Shown piece by piece: positions 11,482-26,400 of a stretch of 64,000 nucleotides of DNA. The notes beneath the pieces were generated by a model. It ran no database searches and was not told where the DNA came from. It worked only from the letters and a program-made list of their open reading frames with translations. Made by a program: the position numbers and the translations under genes. Location of the stretch: assembly GCA_024364735.1 (NCBI GenBank), contig JAGFNQ010006426.1, positions 152,684-216,683 on the forward strand, read 5' to 3'. Within the stretch, counting starts at the first letter, position 1. The number at the start of each line of letters is the position of its first letter. The DNA is from Boesenbergia rotunda. Taxonomy: Eukaryota; Streptophyta; Magnoliopsida; Zingiberales; Zingiberaceae.

Positions 11482-14400
11482 TTATTCGAAAGTATTACTT
11501 CTACTGGAGTCAGCTCGATCGAATGCTTGTGTTGTAGAAGCGAGTGGATTGAAAGCCTTTATCAAAATACCCAGTGCAAAAGAGCATGATGCTCGGACAA
11601 TTGCATCTGTCGATTTGCTCATCTTGTTCACCAATGCCCCCAATGCCTGGGAGAAAAAGATGTCATTCAGTCTCTTTAGTAAAAACGACTAAGATGACAC
11701 AGTTGGGATCCCTTCACTAAACCTGTGAACAGTATGGAGCCAACGAACGTTGATCTTCCGCAAGTGACAGCAAGCAACTAGAGAAGTACACTGCATTGGC
11801 TTGTATCACTGGCCAAGGAGAATCAAATGCCTGCACGACAAAATTATGGAACTCGGAATGTTCGATTAAAGTGAATTTGAGAAGTTTCCTTGCATTAATA
11901 CCTGGATCAATGATGCCAAGTAACTATCAACTCTAGGAGACAGGAGTTGATAGGCATGCCTCGAAAAATCTCTTATGAAATCCTCATAATCGCTTCTGTG
12001 GCATCAAAGGAATAGGCTTTGCCTATTGTTACTTCAACCGTGCGCTCAAAAATAAAAAAACATTATATGTTACCTCCTTTCAGAACTGAAAACTTGTTTG
12101 TTGAAAAGATTAGAGAAGCCATCGACTTCGATCAAGGGTGCAAGTTGTCGAAGGGTAACCTAAGTAGGTTAAGAAAAGGATGCAGTCAGCTTTAGTAAAA
12201 TACAAAAAATAATCAAGATTTAAAAACCATTGCAGAATTTATACCCTGCATGCCTGACGAACGTTGAGATCATCATCATGAAGATGGAGAATGAGGCGAG
12301 GGATGGTGGCATGAACCTGAAACAAGAACAAAACAATGAGACAGTTGAACTGCAACAGATCTCAAGAGAATGCAAAAGAGCTGGATCTACTGAATTCAAG
12401 CACTTAAACTTTTGCATGATTTGAAATCTCGTACTATGCCATGCACCATGGTTGAAATATATCATTTCGATAAATTATCAAAACTCAATACTATTTGGGA
12501 CAAATAAGGTATCTTATCATTGAGTCAATCATGCCCGTGAAATCATGGTATTCTATATTCGAACTTATAGTTGTGTCCTCTTCATCTCCTTCCTCCTACC
12601 CCTCTTCTAACTCATGTTAAAGCACCAGGGTACTAAATCTAGAAATTTTGACACAGCTAGAAATTTCAAAACTTGGTTTGTTGGTAGGTATATGAGAGAT
12701 GAAACAAACCTTCATGTGTTAATTCATATCTAATGAGCATAAAGAAACACATAGAAACTGCATCCAACATAAGCTTTCTCCGTTATGTAGAAATGTAGAC
12801 AGATACCAACTTAAGCTCTCTTTTTTTTTTTTCAAAATACAAAATACATGAGCCAAACTATAAATAGAAGTCTTATTTCAATCACACAGTATTCAAGAAC
12901 TTTCTAGATGAGTCATTTTTTGAAGAATATGGCATTAGCATTAATAAACATAACTTGCAAGGAACCAAGTTGCTGCCTCTACTTAAAAATCAATAATTCC
13001 AATCACAAACATTTAGCTAGAGATACTTCATCCATTTCATCGATAAAAGAAAATATTTGCAACTTATCCACTACAGGAGGGATATTTTCAACTCTGCAAA
13101 TCTAAGGGTGAAGAGGAACTAGGTAAAAAGACCTATAGAAGAAAGCGCACAAAAAAAATATTTGTATGACAGTAAAGCACTGAGCCAACAATCCAACTAT
13201 TTTGTTTTAGGTTTGTCAATTTGATCTGTTTAGTAACTGTAAAATTTATTATTGAGATGTCTATCTTGGTACAGACTGTAGTCAATCAAAAGCAAACTGA
13301 CCAAACATATAGCCCAAAAAAGGATGTGAATTGTGATTATTTCAAAAATGCAACAGGGCTAGAAATTGTAGTGGGAAGATATCAAATAATGTTTATAATT
13401 GATGATAGCATATCGTACCTGCTCCACAAAAGCCTGGTGCTGAGACCCCTTTGCATACTTGCTCAGTGCTCCATAGGCAGCAAAAGCCTTGGAACGCATT
13501 TTTTCATTCATGCAGATCTAATCATGAAAGCAATATGATCTACTATAAGAACAAACTTTATCAGCGGTGCCAGAAACAAAATTTCAGCCCATGTATATGC
13601 AAAAATATATTGATATCGTCATAAGTACATGCATGAAATTCAACATTTGCACTGCCATTAGCATATGATAGTGAAATGGGCATGCAATTTTGCTTTCTGC
13701 CAGTATCATGCTTGGCTGCTGGTGATGATGGTGCCACAAATAGCCAAGGTTATGTGAAATAGCTTTCAAGAAAACCATAACTATAATGACAGTTACACTT
13801 TATTTAAAAGGTTATTTAGATTTGGTTGGAAGTTTGTTAAAAAACTTCAACATGTTATTTAGATATTTTAAAAGTTTGTTTAGATTTTTAAAAAGGTTAT
13901 TTAAATTTATTCAAGAATTTATTAAAAATTTTGGGTAACTAAGTAATACAAATTTTTTTTTTTCGAAGAATAGGTCTTATACTATCTATATCTATAGAAG
14001 AAGTTAGGATTCCTCATATTTGATTATTTCTTGAATTAATAACACTTTTCCTCTTTCAATAAGTTGAGTTGTTCCTCACTATATTAATTGGTATCAAAAA
14101 TTTGTTTCTTAATCCTTTCCCTCCCTTGAATACACTATTCCCATATATTACAATAAGAGAATTCTCAATACACGAAAGTTACAAGATGTAAGACCTATTT
14201 ATATACAAAGTTAGGGATCTATTCTAAGAAATAAATAGGTCTATTTATATACAAAGTTAGGGGTCTATTCTAGGAAATAAATTGGGATTCTATTCTAGGG
14301 AGTAATTTGTATTTTAGGTAAAATACAAATTAGGATATATATTTATATAGCTAATACTCTCCCTCAAGTTGGAGCATTGATATTAATCATGCCCAACTTG

Positions 14401-17400
14401 TTACAAAGATAATCAATCCGAACCTCATTTAAAGCTTTTGTGAAAAGCTTTTGTGAAAATGTTCCCTAGTTGTTCTCCAGTTTTTACATATCTTGTAGTG
14501 ATCAAGCCTTGTTGAATTTTTTTCACGAACAAAATGACAATCAATTTCAATGTGCTTAGTTCGCTAATGAAACACGAGATCTGATGCAATGTGAATAGCA
14601 TCTTGATTATCACATCACAGTTTTGCTGGTACTGAAATTTTAAGTCCTACTTCAGTCAATAGTTGATATATCCACATTATTTCACACACAGACTGTGTCA
14701 TAGCCCTATATTCTGACTCTGTACTGGACCGTGATACAACGTTTTGTTTTTTACTCTTCCACGAAACTAAATTTCCTCCAACGAAAATGCAATAACCTGA
14801 AGTAGACCTTCTATCCATTTTAGAACCTGCCCAATCTGCATCTGAAAAACATTTAATATGAGTGTGTTTATGATTTTTATATACGATGCCTCGTCCGGAT
14901 GCTCCCTTCAAGTAACACAAAATTTGCTCTAGCGCTACCCAATGATGAACTGTTGGAGATAACATAAACTGACTAATGACACTAACCGAATATGCAATAT
15001 TTGGACGTGTCACGGTAAGATAATTCAACTTCCCAACTAATCTTCTATATCTCTCTGGATGTTCAAATAGTTCTCCATCTACTGTGAGGTTCAAGTTTTG
15101 AGTTATTGGAGTACTACAAGACTTTGCCCCTAATTTTCTTGTCTCAGTTAATAAGTCAAGAACATATTTTCTCTGGGATAGAAATATACCTTTTTTACTT
15201 CTCATAACTTCAACACCTAAGAAATATTTTAGCACCCCTAAGTCTTTTGTATGGAACTGAGTAAGAATGAAAGATTTAAGAGATGAAATTCCCGTAGTAT
15301 CACTTCCAGTAATAACAACATCATCCACATACACAACTAACAGAATAATACCCGCTCCTAACTGCTTGTAGAACATAGAATGATCAGACTTGTTTTTCAT
15401 CATACCAAATTTTTCAATAACTTGACTAAATTTTCCAAACCAAACACGAGGACTTTGTTTCAAACCATACAAAGATTTCTGAAGACGACAAACTCGCTCC
15501 ATCTCCCCCTGAGCAACAAAACCAGGAAGTTGCTCCATATACACCTCCTCTTGAAGATCACCATGAAGAAAAGCATTCTTGATATCGAGTTGATGTAAAG
15601 ACCAATGATGAATAACAACCAATGAAAAATAATCGAATAGATGTCCACTTTACAACAGGAGAAAAAGTTTCAGAATAATCCAAACCATAAGTTTTAGCAT
15701 AACCCTTAGCAACAAGACAAGTTTTTAGTCTTACAACTGACTCATCTAGATTGACTTTAACTGTGAATACCCATTTGCATCCAATAACTCATTTTCCTGA
15801 AGATAGATCAACCAGGTCCCAAGTATCATTATCATCGAAGACTTTCATTTCCTCTATCATTGCATCTCTCCAACCAAGATGGGATAAGGCCTCATGAACA
15901 GTTTTAGGAATAGAAATAGAGTCAAGTGAAGCAATAAAAGAGCAAGAAGAAGACGTCAAGCCGTTATAAGAAACAAAAGAAGAAATAGGGTAAGTACACT
16001 AGCGTTTACCTTTACGTAATGTAATAGGAAAATCATCACTTGAAGTTGGATCTGATAACGAAGTAGTAGGTGCAGGACATGAATCAAGAGGTTGACACCT
16101 AGAGTATACTTGAATAATAAGAGGCTTGACCAAAGTCGGTTTCGAAACAGGTGCAGAGGTTGTGATAGAATATACCAATAAATCATCATCTTCCCTTTGA
16201 GAAGTCAGGATAAGTGAGGATAGGAAATAAGGTGTGTCTTCCATGAAGGTGACATCAATTGAGACAAGATATTTGTTAATACTGGAACAATAACACTTAT
16301 AACCTTTTTGAAGATGAGAATAACCAAGAAAGATACACTTTAAAGACTGGGATTTAATTTAATGATATGTGAACGAACATCCCGAACAAAACAAGTGTTA
16401 CCAAGTATCTTAGGATTGACAAGATGCAACGACTTATTGGGAAACAAAATTTTGTAAGGAATCTCACCATGAAGAACAGATGAAGGCATGAGGTTAATGA
16501 GAAAATATGCCGTAGAAACCACATCTACCCAAAAAGACTTGGGAACATTTATTTGAAATAAAAAGGTCCGTGCAATCTCAAGAAGATGTATGTTCTTTCA
16601 CTCAGCCACACCATTTTGGGATGGAGTATCAACACAAGAAGTTTCATGAAGCATACCATTCTGACTCATATAAGTTTGAAATAGTCTAGATGTATATTCC
16701 TTGGCATTATCACTTCGCAGAGTACGGATGGACATATTGAATTGAGTCTTAATCTCGGCACAAAATGCACAAAATAGAGAAAATAACTCAGAATAATTTT
16801 TCATTAAATATAACCAGGTTACACGAGAATAATCATCCACAAAAGTGACAAAATACCTAAAACCGGGTTTAGACAAAATAGGACAAGGACCCCAAATATC
16901 GGAATGAACCAACTCAAAAGGTATAATAGCATATTTATTTATTCTTGGACTAGAACTAACGCGGTGATGTTTTGCAAACTAACATGACTCACAATCTAAT
17001 GAAGACACTCTACTACATAGTGGACAAAGCTTCTTGAGCAAAGGAAGAAATGGATGACCTAACCAACAATGAGTCTCGAAAGGAGTAGTTACACTCGAGC
17101 AAGCGAAGGATCTTGGGGCAGGTGGATCAAGAATATATAGACCTCCAAACTCATGTCCTTTACCAATAATTTTCTTCGTTAAAAGATCTTGAAATAAACA
17201 ATGATCGGGAAAAAAAGAGATGCAACAGTTAAGATTACGAGTTAATTGACTAACAGAGAGTAAATTAAAAGATAAATTGGATAAATGTAAGACATAGGAT
17301 AAGGAAAGCAAAGGAGTAGGATTGATAGTGTCAGACCCATGAACACAAGATGAAGATCCATCAGTCAAAGTAACGATAAGAGTATTAGATTTGTGTGAAA

Positions 17401-20400
17401 AAGTAAAGAAGAGACTAGAATTACCTGTCATATGATCCGTGGCACCAGAATCAATGATCCACTTAGAGGATGACGAAACAAGACATGTGTTGTGATTACC
17501 TGAATCAGCAATAGCAGTGACAGAGGAAGATGAAGACTTAAGTGATTCCTGATATTGAGAGAACTTAGCAAATTCATCTGTAAAGATAAGAACTGATTTA
17601 TCAGGGGCATCATTAGTAGATGCAATATGAGCTAGGTATTTTTGTTGATTCTTGTACTGAAGTTTTCTACACTCAAGCTTTGTATGACCCAGCTTACGAC
17701 AATAGTTGCATATAATACCACTAGAATTTAACGTCCGAGTTTCAAAATCTTGCAAGCCTCCTTTGTTTCCACTGTGAATAGTTGATTTTTTTGGCAGATA
17801 ATTAGTATTGCGACTTACCAAAGCACTACTAAATAGAATAGGTGTGGTATTATCTGTACGGAGAATGCGGCTAAACACATCTTGTAATGAGGTGACCTCA
17901 GATTCAGAGAGAACTTGTGATTTAGCGGACTCGAAGTTAGGAGATAAGCCAGCAAGGAAGCTCATGACAGCCATCTGCTCCCGTTGACGTTGATGAACCA
18001 TTACATCAGGGATAAAGGGCAGCAACATATAAAACTCTTCATATGTCTTTTTGAAAGCCATAAAATTATTAATCAGAGGTTGATCTTGTTTTTTCATACG
18101 GTAAAAAGCTTTTCAAACATCATATATGCAGGTGAGATTCCCTTTTTCAGAATACAGAAATTCTAGATAATTCATCAATTCTTTAACAAATTCACAGTGA
18201 TTGATTAAACCAATTACCTCATTATTAACACAATTTCGAATCTAAAGAAACAAGCGAGCATCCTCTCTAAGTCATGTCCGCTTCAAATCATCTTAAGGGT
18301 CATCGGTCAAATAATCATCTTTATCAATACTCCGTAGATAAAGACGAACGGTCTTACTCCAATCCAAATAGTTTGAACCATTTAACTTATAGTCTGTGAT
18401 CCTAGACATTATAGGCACCACATCCGTTATAATAGAAGTCTTATTTTCAGCCATAGAAATGAAACAAAAGAAGAATCCAAAGGAAGATTCAAACCAAACA
18501 CGACAGCAACTTACTTTGCAAATAGGGAGGCGAACAGAGAAGGGAAGAAGAACAACACCAGATCTGAAGTTTGTGCCGGAAAGACAAAATGCAGCAACAA
18601 GACAAGCATAAACACTTTCACAGAAAAGAGCACAACTATGGTACGCTAACAACAGCGAAGCAGGACACGAGAAAACACAGCAACAGGGCAAAAACCAAGC
18701 TCTGGGAGGAAGCCCAATGAAGGACGAAGGCAACAGTGAGCGTTGATGATAAAGAGCCCTAAATCGGCGCCGAAAGAAAATTGTAACAGATGTGAGATTG
18801 ATAGGAGGCGAACTACAGGTCGAAGGAGGTTTAATTCTTCCTTCTAGCGCCAAGCCCTAGATCAATCTCTTTACATGAACAAAGGTGGCGACCGGCGATG
18901 AAGCAGCGATTGGTAATGAAGTAAATCCTGGCGATGGGTTTGCACGAAGAGGTGAAGCGCCGAAAGAGAAGGGGAGAAAAGAAATCGTGCAAAGCGCTGA
19001 AAGAAAAAAAGAGGAAAAGAGAGAGGAGAAGCGGTGGTGGAAACCTAATGCTTACCATGTTATAATAAGAGAATTCTCAATAGACAAAAGTTACAAGATG
19101 TAAGGCTTATTTATATACAAAGTTAGGGATCTATTCTAGGAAATAAATAGGCCTATTTATATACAAAGTTAGAGGTCTATTCTAGGAAATAAATTGGGAT
19201 TCTATTCTAGGGAATAATTTGTATTTTAGGTAAAATACAAATTAGGATATATATTTATATAGTTAATACCATCCAACTCCACTGCAAACCATCAACAAAA
19301 GGGGAAGATGTGTACACCACCCCATGAAACTATATATATAGGATTAATTTCACAACTCTAATCCTAAAAAAGCAACATATGGCCAAACCCACCACACTGA
19401 TAACCTATTAATACTAATAATCTTAATTCTTAGGGATGTATAAGATAAAAGATCTAAAAAAGGAAAAGCATTTTAGTGTCAATGTCTTTCAAACGATGGA
19501 AGCATGAATCCTTTGCATAAATTTGGTTGCTCATATTTACAACTAATAAGGTGCATCTGAAAATATAAAAAATCTAATCAAGGAGGCACCTGTAGATTGC
19601 GCAGTCGGACAGACAGATTTATTAAATTGTGATTCACAGCCTCTTCAGGTGCTGTGTTGAGAACCTACAGTCCCAGTTAATTAATAATCCATATAAATGA
19701 AAACATAGGCTTGAAAATGATCGAAAAATAGAAGTCCCCAAATATGTAGTATCCTACACTAAGCAGGCATTGCACTGCTGTCAATTGAACAGATTCATCA
19801 GGGTCTTCAAGTAAAGCTACAATAACTCCAAGAACTTGTGCAATATAGTTATACATGTGACTCTCTGGTATCTGTAACATGGAAAAGCAATTGAAATCAG
19901 GTGGTAATTAGTCTAGTGGTCTAGAATAGTGAAAAAGAATTTCCATTAGAAGAAAGAAGAGAGCATGATCCAAATCAAATGCAAAAACTAGTTATTTAAA
20001 AAACACATGCAATAAAAGTCACATCATAACAATCATAATACTCCAATGACTATTAAAAATGCCTTTCATCAAGTTATAGAAATAGCTACATCAATATTTT
20101 CCTGTTACAATAGGTATAGTCATAAAAGGAGAATCAACAAGAAAACTCTATCAAAATGACAACTTAAAATTTTAACATAAGAAATCTTCCTAAATGCCCA
20201 AGCAGTTAGAAAAGGTACAAATTTAGAATCTAATGTTCTTATACCTCCTTCACCTTCAAAGCCAAACTACACTTGAACTATGGACAAAACTGAATGAGAG
20301 TGAAAATCAGAGACGTGAGCTTTATGTGAACAGATTAATAGTGTGTGATTATCATGTATGATTGAATGACAGAGAGGGTGGGTCGTGATAAGCCATGAGC

Positions 20401-23400
20401 TCACTCCTATATGAAATTAAAGATTGATCAACCACTTATCAAATGTACTCCAAATACAGGCAATACACCTGGTATTTGGCCCATTTAAATGGTAAACCTA
20501 GTATTCATGAAAAACCATCCAATCCTGGTATGGTCATTGTCTCCCATTAAGTTATGCATTGGGCATATTGCATGGCATTATACTACTCCTTAATCCATGA
20601 TTGAATTAGTCGATAGAGATACTTGACTAAGGAAAAGAGATATGTTTATGAGAAAGTGATGGGGAATTCTTGGAAAGCATACCAAACGAAAAAGAACCAA
20701 TACTTGATTCGACCCAGCCAGATTCACAGATTAACTGCTGAGTCTTTGTTTGCTTTCCTTGCTTAGCTTACTTTGAGAACTTGCCACTTATTTTTCTTGG
20801 CAACTTCTGGTGGATCTCCTGCTCTAAGTGGGAGCACAGTTCGCCTTCCACCACTAAAGAAGGGGTATGCAAGGCGTGTTGTTTCTTGAATTATTTTTCT
20901 TGTATTTAAACTCTTATTCTTGCATCTTCAGCCGCAGCTTATATAGGTGAATCCATGTTAGCCACTTATTAACTAGCTTTTCAAAGTATTTTATAAGCAA
21001 GCTTATACCAGTTCATGCATGGATCAAGATGATCCAATTGATGAAGATTAGCCTATGATGATATAATCTAGAGTTGTAGAAAAGAGACACATTCCAATCG
21101 AATTCGAGAAGAAAAAAAATTATTTGGGAGATTATATTATAAATATAGTATAGATATCTAATGTCTGGCATGGAGGTGACAGAAGTTAACAGTAGCAGCA
21201 CGTGCCAGAGCAAAGGGGGCAGGGCATTCTGTCATTTCCAAAAGTCTGGGTGGATTTGGAAAAGGCTCAAAAGCATGGGACTTATTTTAAATTTTTCCCT
21301 AAAAAATTTCAAATGGCTTAAATTGTAGAAGACAAGTATGGATACACTAAAATCCGATCCTCAGTTTTAAGGGGTATGAAGACTCAAAAGGATTGCTCAG
21401 TCAGTTTGGTTGGGTGGAGTTAAAGTGAAAGCTCAGAAAAAGGATATCCAGAGTTTTTTTGTCAGTTAGTTGTGGCTGGATCCACCTTCCATGAACGCTA
21501 CTCAAAATCTGATATTTCTTCATGCTCTTGTTCTGAATACCATAGGAAACTTCTACTCAATTGCTTGCCCCTGTTATAAAAGTCCACCCTCCATTGCTAG
21601 TCAACAAAGATGAAGCCTTACCTTTGGAAGCGACCTTGCTTCTTGCGGCAAATGGCACAGCATAGTCTTTTGGTTATGTGCTTGTTCATGCTATATAACC
21701 TACCTACGATCTCTGACCTCATGGCAGAGTGAGTTCTCACAAACAATCCACAAGTGAAGGACAATCCTTTAATGGCAGTGCTCTTGTGAGATTGGTGCTT
21801 AGTGGTCCCTGAGCAATACATAAACTAAGGTTTTCCATCACTTGGTAGAGAGCTGATATGGCAGCACACTTATCAAACAAAAGGCTAGTATCAACTTCTA
21901 ATATCTCAAATCATCAGAATAAATTATAATATGGAAAATGACAGGATTACATAAGATACTACTTTTATACAATTGATTAAAAATATTAAGTATCTGAAAA
22001 ATAACCTGAACAAGTCCACACAAACAAAGGCTTCTCACAATCGGTGATTCATCAGAAACATGCAAGCACATTACTTCTACAATGTGTTCCAACAAAGAAG
22101 ACAACCCGTCACTGCATGGATCAATTTTTAATCGTTAATCAAATTGCAGCATCACTGAACAATAATGATTTTGCTCAGAAGAACATAGGGTATGAAACAG
22201 TGTTAGTGAAATATGAAGTATTTTAAAAAATATTCTTAGTACTTTTGTATGTGCATTCGAATCTTCAAGCAGAACAAAATAATATGAAGAAGACCTGACC
22301 TGAGTAGCACAGATATTGGGTTTGGTTGTTGCATTCATGATGTGTAAGGTGCATTGCTAATAATGTCAATGCTACATCTCATTGCACAGATATTGGGTTT
22401 GGTTGTTGCATTCATGATGTGTAAGGTGCATTGCTAATAATGTCAATGCTACATCTCATTGCCAGTTCTTATTATACCATGCTGCTCCCAGGGGCAGGGT
22501 ATCATGGTTAGGCCCTCTATAAGTTAGTGATCTTGAAACTCAACTATGATGTATTATCGGAAATTTTTCCGCTTAATAGATAGCAGACCTGAGAATGATG
22601 GTTATCGGGATGGGCCTCCATGTGTACTTCTCTGATTTACCCTGGCGGCCGATGGGAAACTTCAGTGGGACCGGGTCAATCACCCTAGGTTCGACGTTAC
22701 CTGACCTTGTTAATCATTTTTTGTTATACCTACTTTCATATTCTAGTTGTCCTATTTAGCATATGTCACCACTCCTTGTTTTATGTTGGGTTGGTTATCT
22801 GTGCTAGTTTTCATGGATGTTCTTGTTGCCTCCAAGTTCCATGCTAACACTCTTAGTTGTAGTCCTCTTCAAAGTTTAAAATCTCGTGTTATGTCGGAAT
22901 TCCTCTAACCAGAATGGTACAATTTTGGTGTAGTTTCATGCTGAAATTCGACATGCATTGACATGCTTGAGAGCGCGTCATGATCAATTCAAATAAGTAT
23001 TAATCATATAATCCTCATCCAAATAACTTGTTTACTTTAAAATGCAAACCAACAAAAAATAAAAAACATTTAAATTAAAATTTTAGAAAATTAAGCTATA
23101 TCATATGTTACAAGGATCTCAATTATAAATCAAGTGTCGCGCACTGAATGCGAGCAGGTTTAAGATATGTTGTGCTAGAGCTAAAGTTCTCAGATTTTAC
23201 TTATTTAATCATTCTTTACTTATATATCTAGTGTTAATAAGAATAGATCAATTAGATAGTTGCGTTGGGTTCGATGGACCGGCTAGAGAAGGGGGTGAAT
23301 AGCATCTCGCCCAAATCGTTGGTTTCTTCCTACAAGGTTAGTGTGCAAGCGAAAATACAAACTACAATTAAAACAATGCTAACACAAAACCTTTACGTGG

Positions 23401-26400
23401 TTCGGAGATTGCTTGCTCCTACTCCACGGCGTGTCCTTGAGGTGGACGAACCCTTGATCCTTCGGTGGATCACTCCCCGGCAATCTCCGGTTAATGCTTT
23501 CACCTTCTCAGTGAAGAACAACCTCTCACAAATTTCTCTTTCTATTTACAAGATGAAAGCTAGGGTTAGGAGGAAAAGAGTGGACTTGGAAACTTGAGCA
23601 CTTGAGCAAGGATCTTTCACAATAGAACAGTTAACCCTTCTCAAGTCTCAAGCTCCTCTTTAAATAGAGGAGAGAGATGTTAACAAAACAGCTCAACCCC
23701 GACACTAGTCGATTGCCACTATGACCAGTCTACTGGTGCCTAGCCAACGGCTAGCTTAACGGCTGGATTTTGAACAGACCAGTCGACTGGTTCCAACCCC
23801 AGTCAACTGATCTTTCTGTGAGATTCCTCTCAGCGCTGTCCGTCGACTGCTTCCCTTGCCAGTCAACTGTCCAGCTTACAAACTCACTCTTAACCTCTTC
23901 GAAGTCCATCCTTCGCGTATGCCTTAAAGTCCACTTCCCCAGCTCGCCCCTTGAAGTTCTCTTCCTTTGGCTCTCGTCCCTCGGATGCACACAAGCTCGC
24001 GACTTGTCTCCATGTCATCCTTCGCATATGCCTTTGAAGTCTACTTCCTTGACTTGCCCTTTGAAGTCCTCTTCCTTTGGCTCTCATCCCTCAGATGCAC
24101 ACTCCGTTGTTCCTTATGTGTGGTCCACCAAGTCCTGCATGACTTAAACACACACATCAACCCAATATGAAAATCTAACTTAATCATATTGACGCACACA
24201 TCGAAATACATGATCTATCCGATCAAACTTAAGTTGATTGCACCAACAAGTTGAACTTTTATTCTTTTTTATTTCAACATGCGTCGAGATAAATTAATAT
24301 AAATTTATTTCAATATCATTCAACTCCGCCTGTGACGACCAGTCATGGCCGATCCCAAGCCCGGATAAAGGAGGAGGATTGCGTTAGGTTGCCAGCCAGC
24401 ATAAAACTATGATAAATGCTCAATGAATTGATCCATTAAACTATTATGCTAATGCTAGGTTGTTCCCCGGAAGGAACGCGTTGCAGGGTCCGATTGTAAC
24501 GTCTCGGCAAGGACCGCTACATCTTCAGAACTCGGGTGTAGTGCTAAATATGCAAGAGTTCGCATTGCAGAGTCCGACTATAACGTATCAGTAAGGGCCA
24601 CTACATCTCCATGAGAACTTGGGTGTAGTGTTAAAGAAGCAAGAGTTCTCACACCATAGGTAGGATAAGAACAAACATTATAAGAAGACTAATGGTCTAA
24701 GATTTGGAACATGGTACATAGGAACCCTCATTGGTAAAGAATGGAGGTAGTAGATACGATGATTAGGAGAAGAATTAGTATTTTGTGTGTACAAGAAACA
24801 AAATGGGTAGGCGAGAAGGCAAAAATGATAGAGAACTCGGACTTTAAGTTATGGTGCACATAAAAAGTAAAACAAGAAATAAAGTGGGTATTTTTGTAAA
24901 TAGTTCTTTAAAAAATTAAATTGTTGGAGTAGATAAAAAGGGGAATAGAATTATAGCTCTCAAGATAGTAGTGACGAAAGAAGCTGTGAAAGTAATTACA
25001 TATATCTACACATCATATTCATTGACTTAGAAAAAACTTATAATAGGGTCCCAAGAAAAATTATATGGAAAATTCTAGAAAAGAAAGGTGTTAGCGTAGC
25101 ATATATTGAACTAATTAAGGATATGTATGAAGATATAATGATCAAAGTGAATACATCTGAAGTATTTCCAATAAGAATAGGATTACTTCATGGATCGCTC
25201 TAAGTCCCTATCTTTTTACACTAATCATCGATGAACTCACTGGACACTTTTAAGATACAGTGTCATGGTGTATGTTATTTGCAAATGATATTATTTTGAT
25301 AGACGAGACACATGATGGATAAATGCTAAACTAGAATCTTAACAGGAAACACTAGAAGTGAAAGGTTTTAGGATTAGTACAGTAAAGACAGAATATATGA
25401 AATTTAAGTTTAGCAATATTAGACGTAATGAGATAATTGGTAAGATAAGAGATGACGAGTTGTTTGGAACTGAGAGCTTTAAGTATTTAAGATTATTTTT
25501 TCAAAATGATAGAGGGATTGAGAAAGATATGTTATATAGAATACAAGCAAGATGGTTAAAATGGAGGTTAGCGTCAGATGTTTTATGTGAGTATAAAATA
25601 CCTCTAAAACTTAAAGGGAAGTTCAACAAAACGACAATTAGACCTGCTATGTTATATGATGTTAAATGTTGGGCTATGATAGGTAGATGAATAGAAGATA
25701 AAAGTTGCACAGATGAGGATGTTAAGGTGGATATGTAGACATACGAGGATGGATAGAATAAAGAATGAGAGTATTAAAGAAAAGTCGAAGTTGCATCTAT
25801 TGATTAAAACATTTGAGAGATCCATTTAAGATTATATGGACATGTACTTAGACAGCCAATAAATGTCCCAGTTAGGCGATATGAAACTATAACAAATACG
25901 TGTTGATGCAATCGGCCCAAGTGTGATCGGGTAGATCATGAGTTTTGATGTGTGTGTCAATATGATTAAGGTAGGGTTTCATGTTGATCTAATATGTGTA
26001 TATAAGTGTGCAGGTTTGCAGGATAAACATAGACTTAGTTGGACGTCTTCGGGGCCGGTGAAGGATGACATGGGAGACAAGCCAAGGGTTTGCATGCATC
26101 CGAGGGACCGTGGACAAAGCAAGGACGATGAGCTGAGGGAAGCGGACTTCGAGGCATACGTGAAGGGTGGCATGGGAGACAAGCCGCGGGCTTGCATGCA
26201 TCCGAGGGGCGAGAGCCAAAATCGAAGAGAGCTTGAAGGCAACAGGTCGAGGCTGCTGAAAGAAGAGTTAACTAAGTCGTGAGGTTTCGAGTGCTGAGAG
26301 AACTGTACTCGGGAAGGGAAACCCTAGGTGGTAGTCGACTGATGGTTGATCAGTCGACTGGGGTAGACCATAGAGAGGCAGTCGACTGATGCAGTCGACT

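Larger units (their letters stand above)
14146..19269 (-). mobile_element. Degenerate Ty1/copia LTR retrotransposon
   Basis: Two direct 212-bp LTRs (14146-14357 and 19058-19269) flank about 4.7 kb of minus-strand gag-protease-integrase-RT-RNase H remnants in copia order (integrase before RT). A polypurine tract (TTGAGGGAGAG on the minus strand, 14358-14368) adjoins the 3' LTR. TGGTA, the first bases of the usual initiator-Met primer site, follows the 5' LTR. The coding parts are split by frameshifts and stops, so it is inactive. The flanks share only CCAT, so no full 5-bp target-site duplication can be claimed. It lies in sense orientation in an SGR6-like intron. Confidence 0.92.
11482..22111 (-). 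other. SGR6: SGR6-like exons 42-50 (C-terminal HEAT repeats)
   Basis: Exons: 22006-22111, 19758-19871, 19590-19664, 13419-13517, 12245-12316, 12074-12159, 11902-11995, 11723-11830, 11482-11646. Markers: LHVSDESPIVRSLCLCGLVQ (exon 42), VIVALLEDPDESVQLTAVQC (exon 43), YGALSKYAKGSQHQAFVEQ (exon 45), FALGILIKAFNPLAS (exon 50). The 6.1-kb intron between exons 44 and 45 contains the copia element. The final exon ends FDRADSSRSNTFE and TAA. Confidence 0.93.

Noticed and set aside
14141..19273. 5-bp target-site duplication for the copia element
   Set aside because: Only CCAT is shared by the two flanks at slightly shifted positions, so a duplication cannot be claimed.
22021..22226. Plus-strand 60-codon frame over SGR6-like exon 42
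   Set aside because: Antisense shadow of a well-supported exon.
23265..24170. Several short frames on both strands as genes
   Set aside because: All lie inside a solo LTR bounded by a target-site duplication and show no domain.
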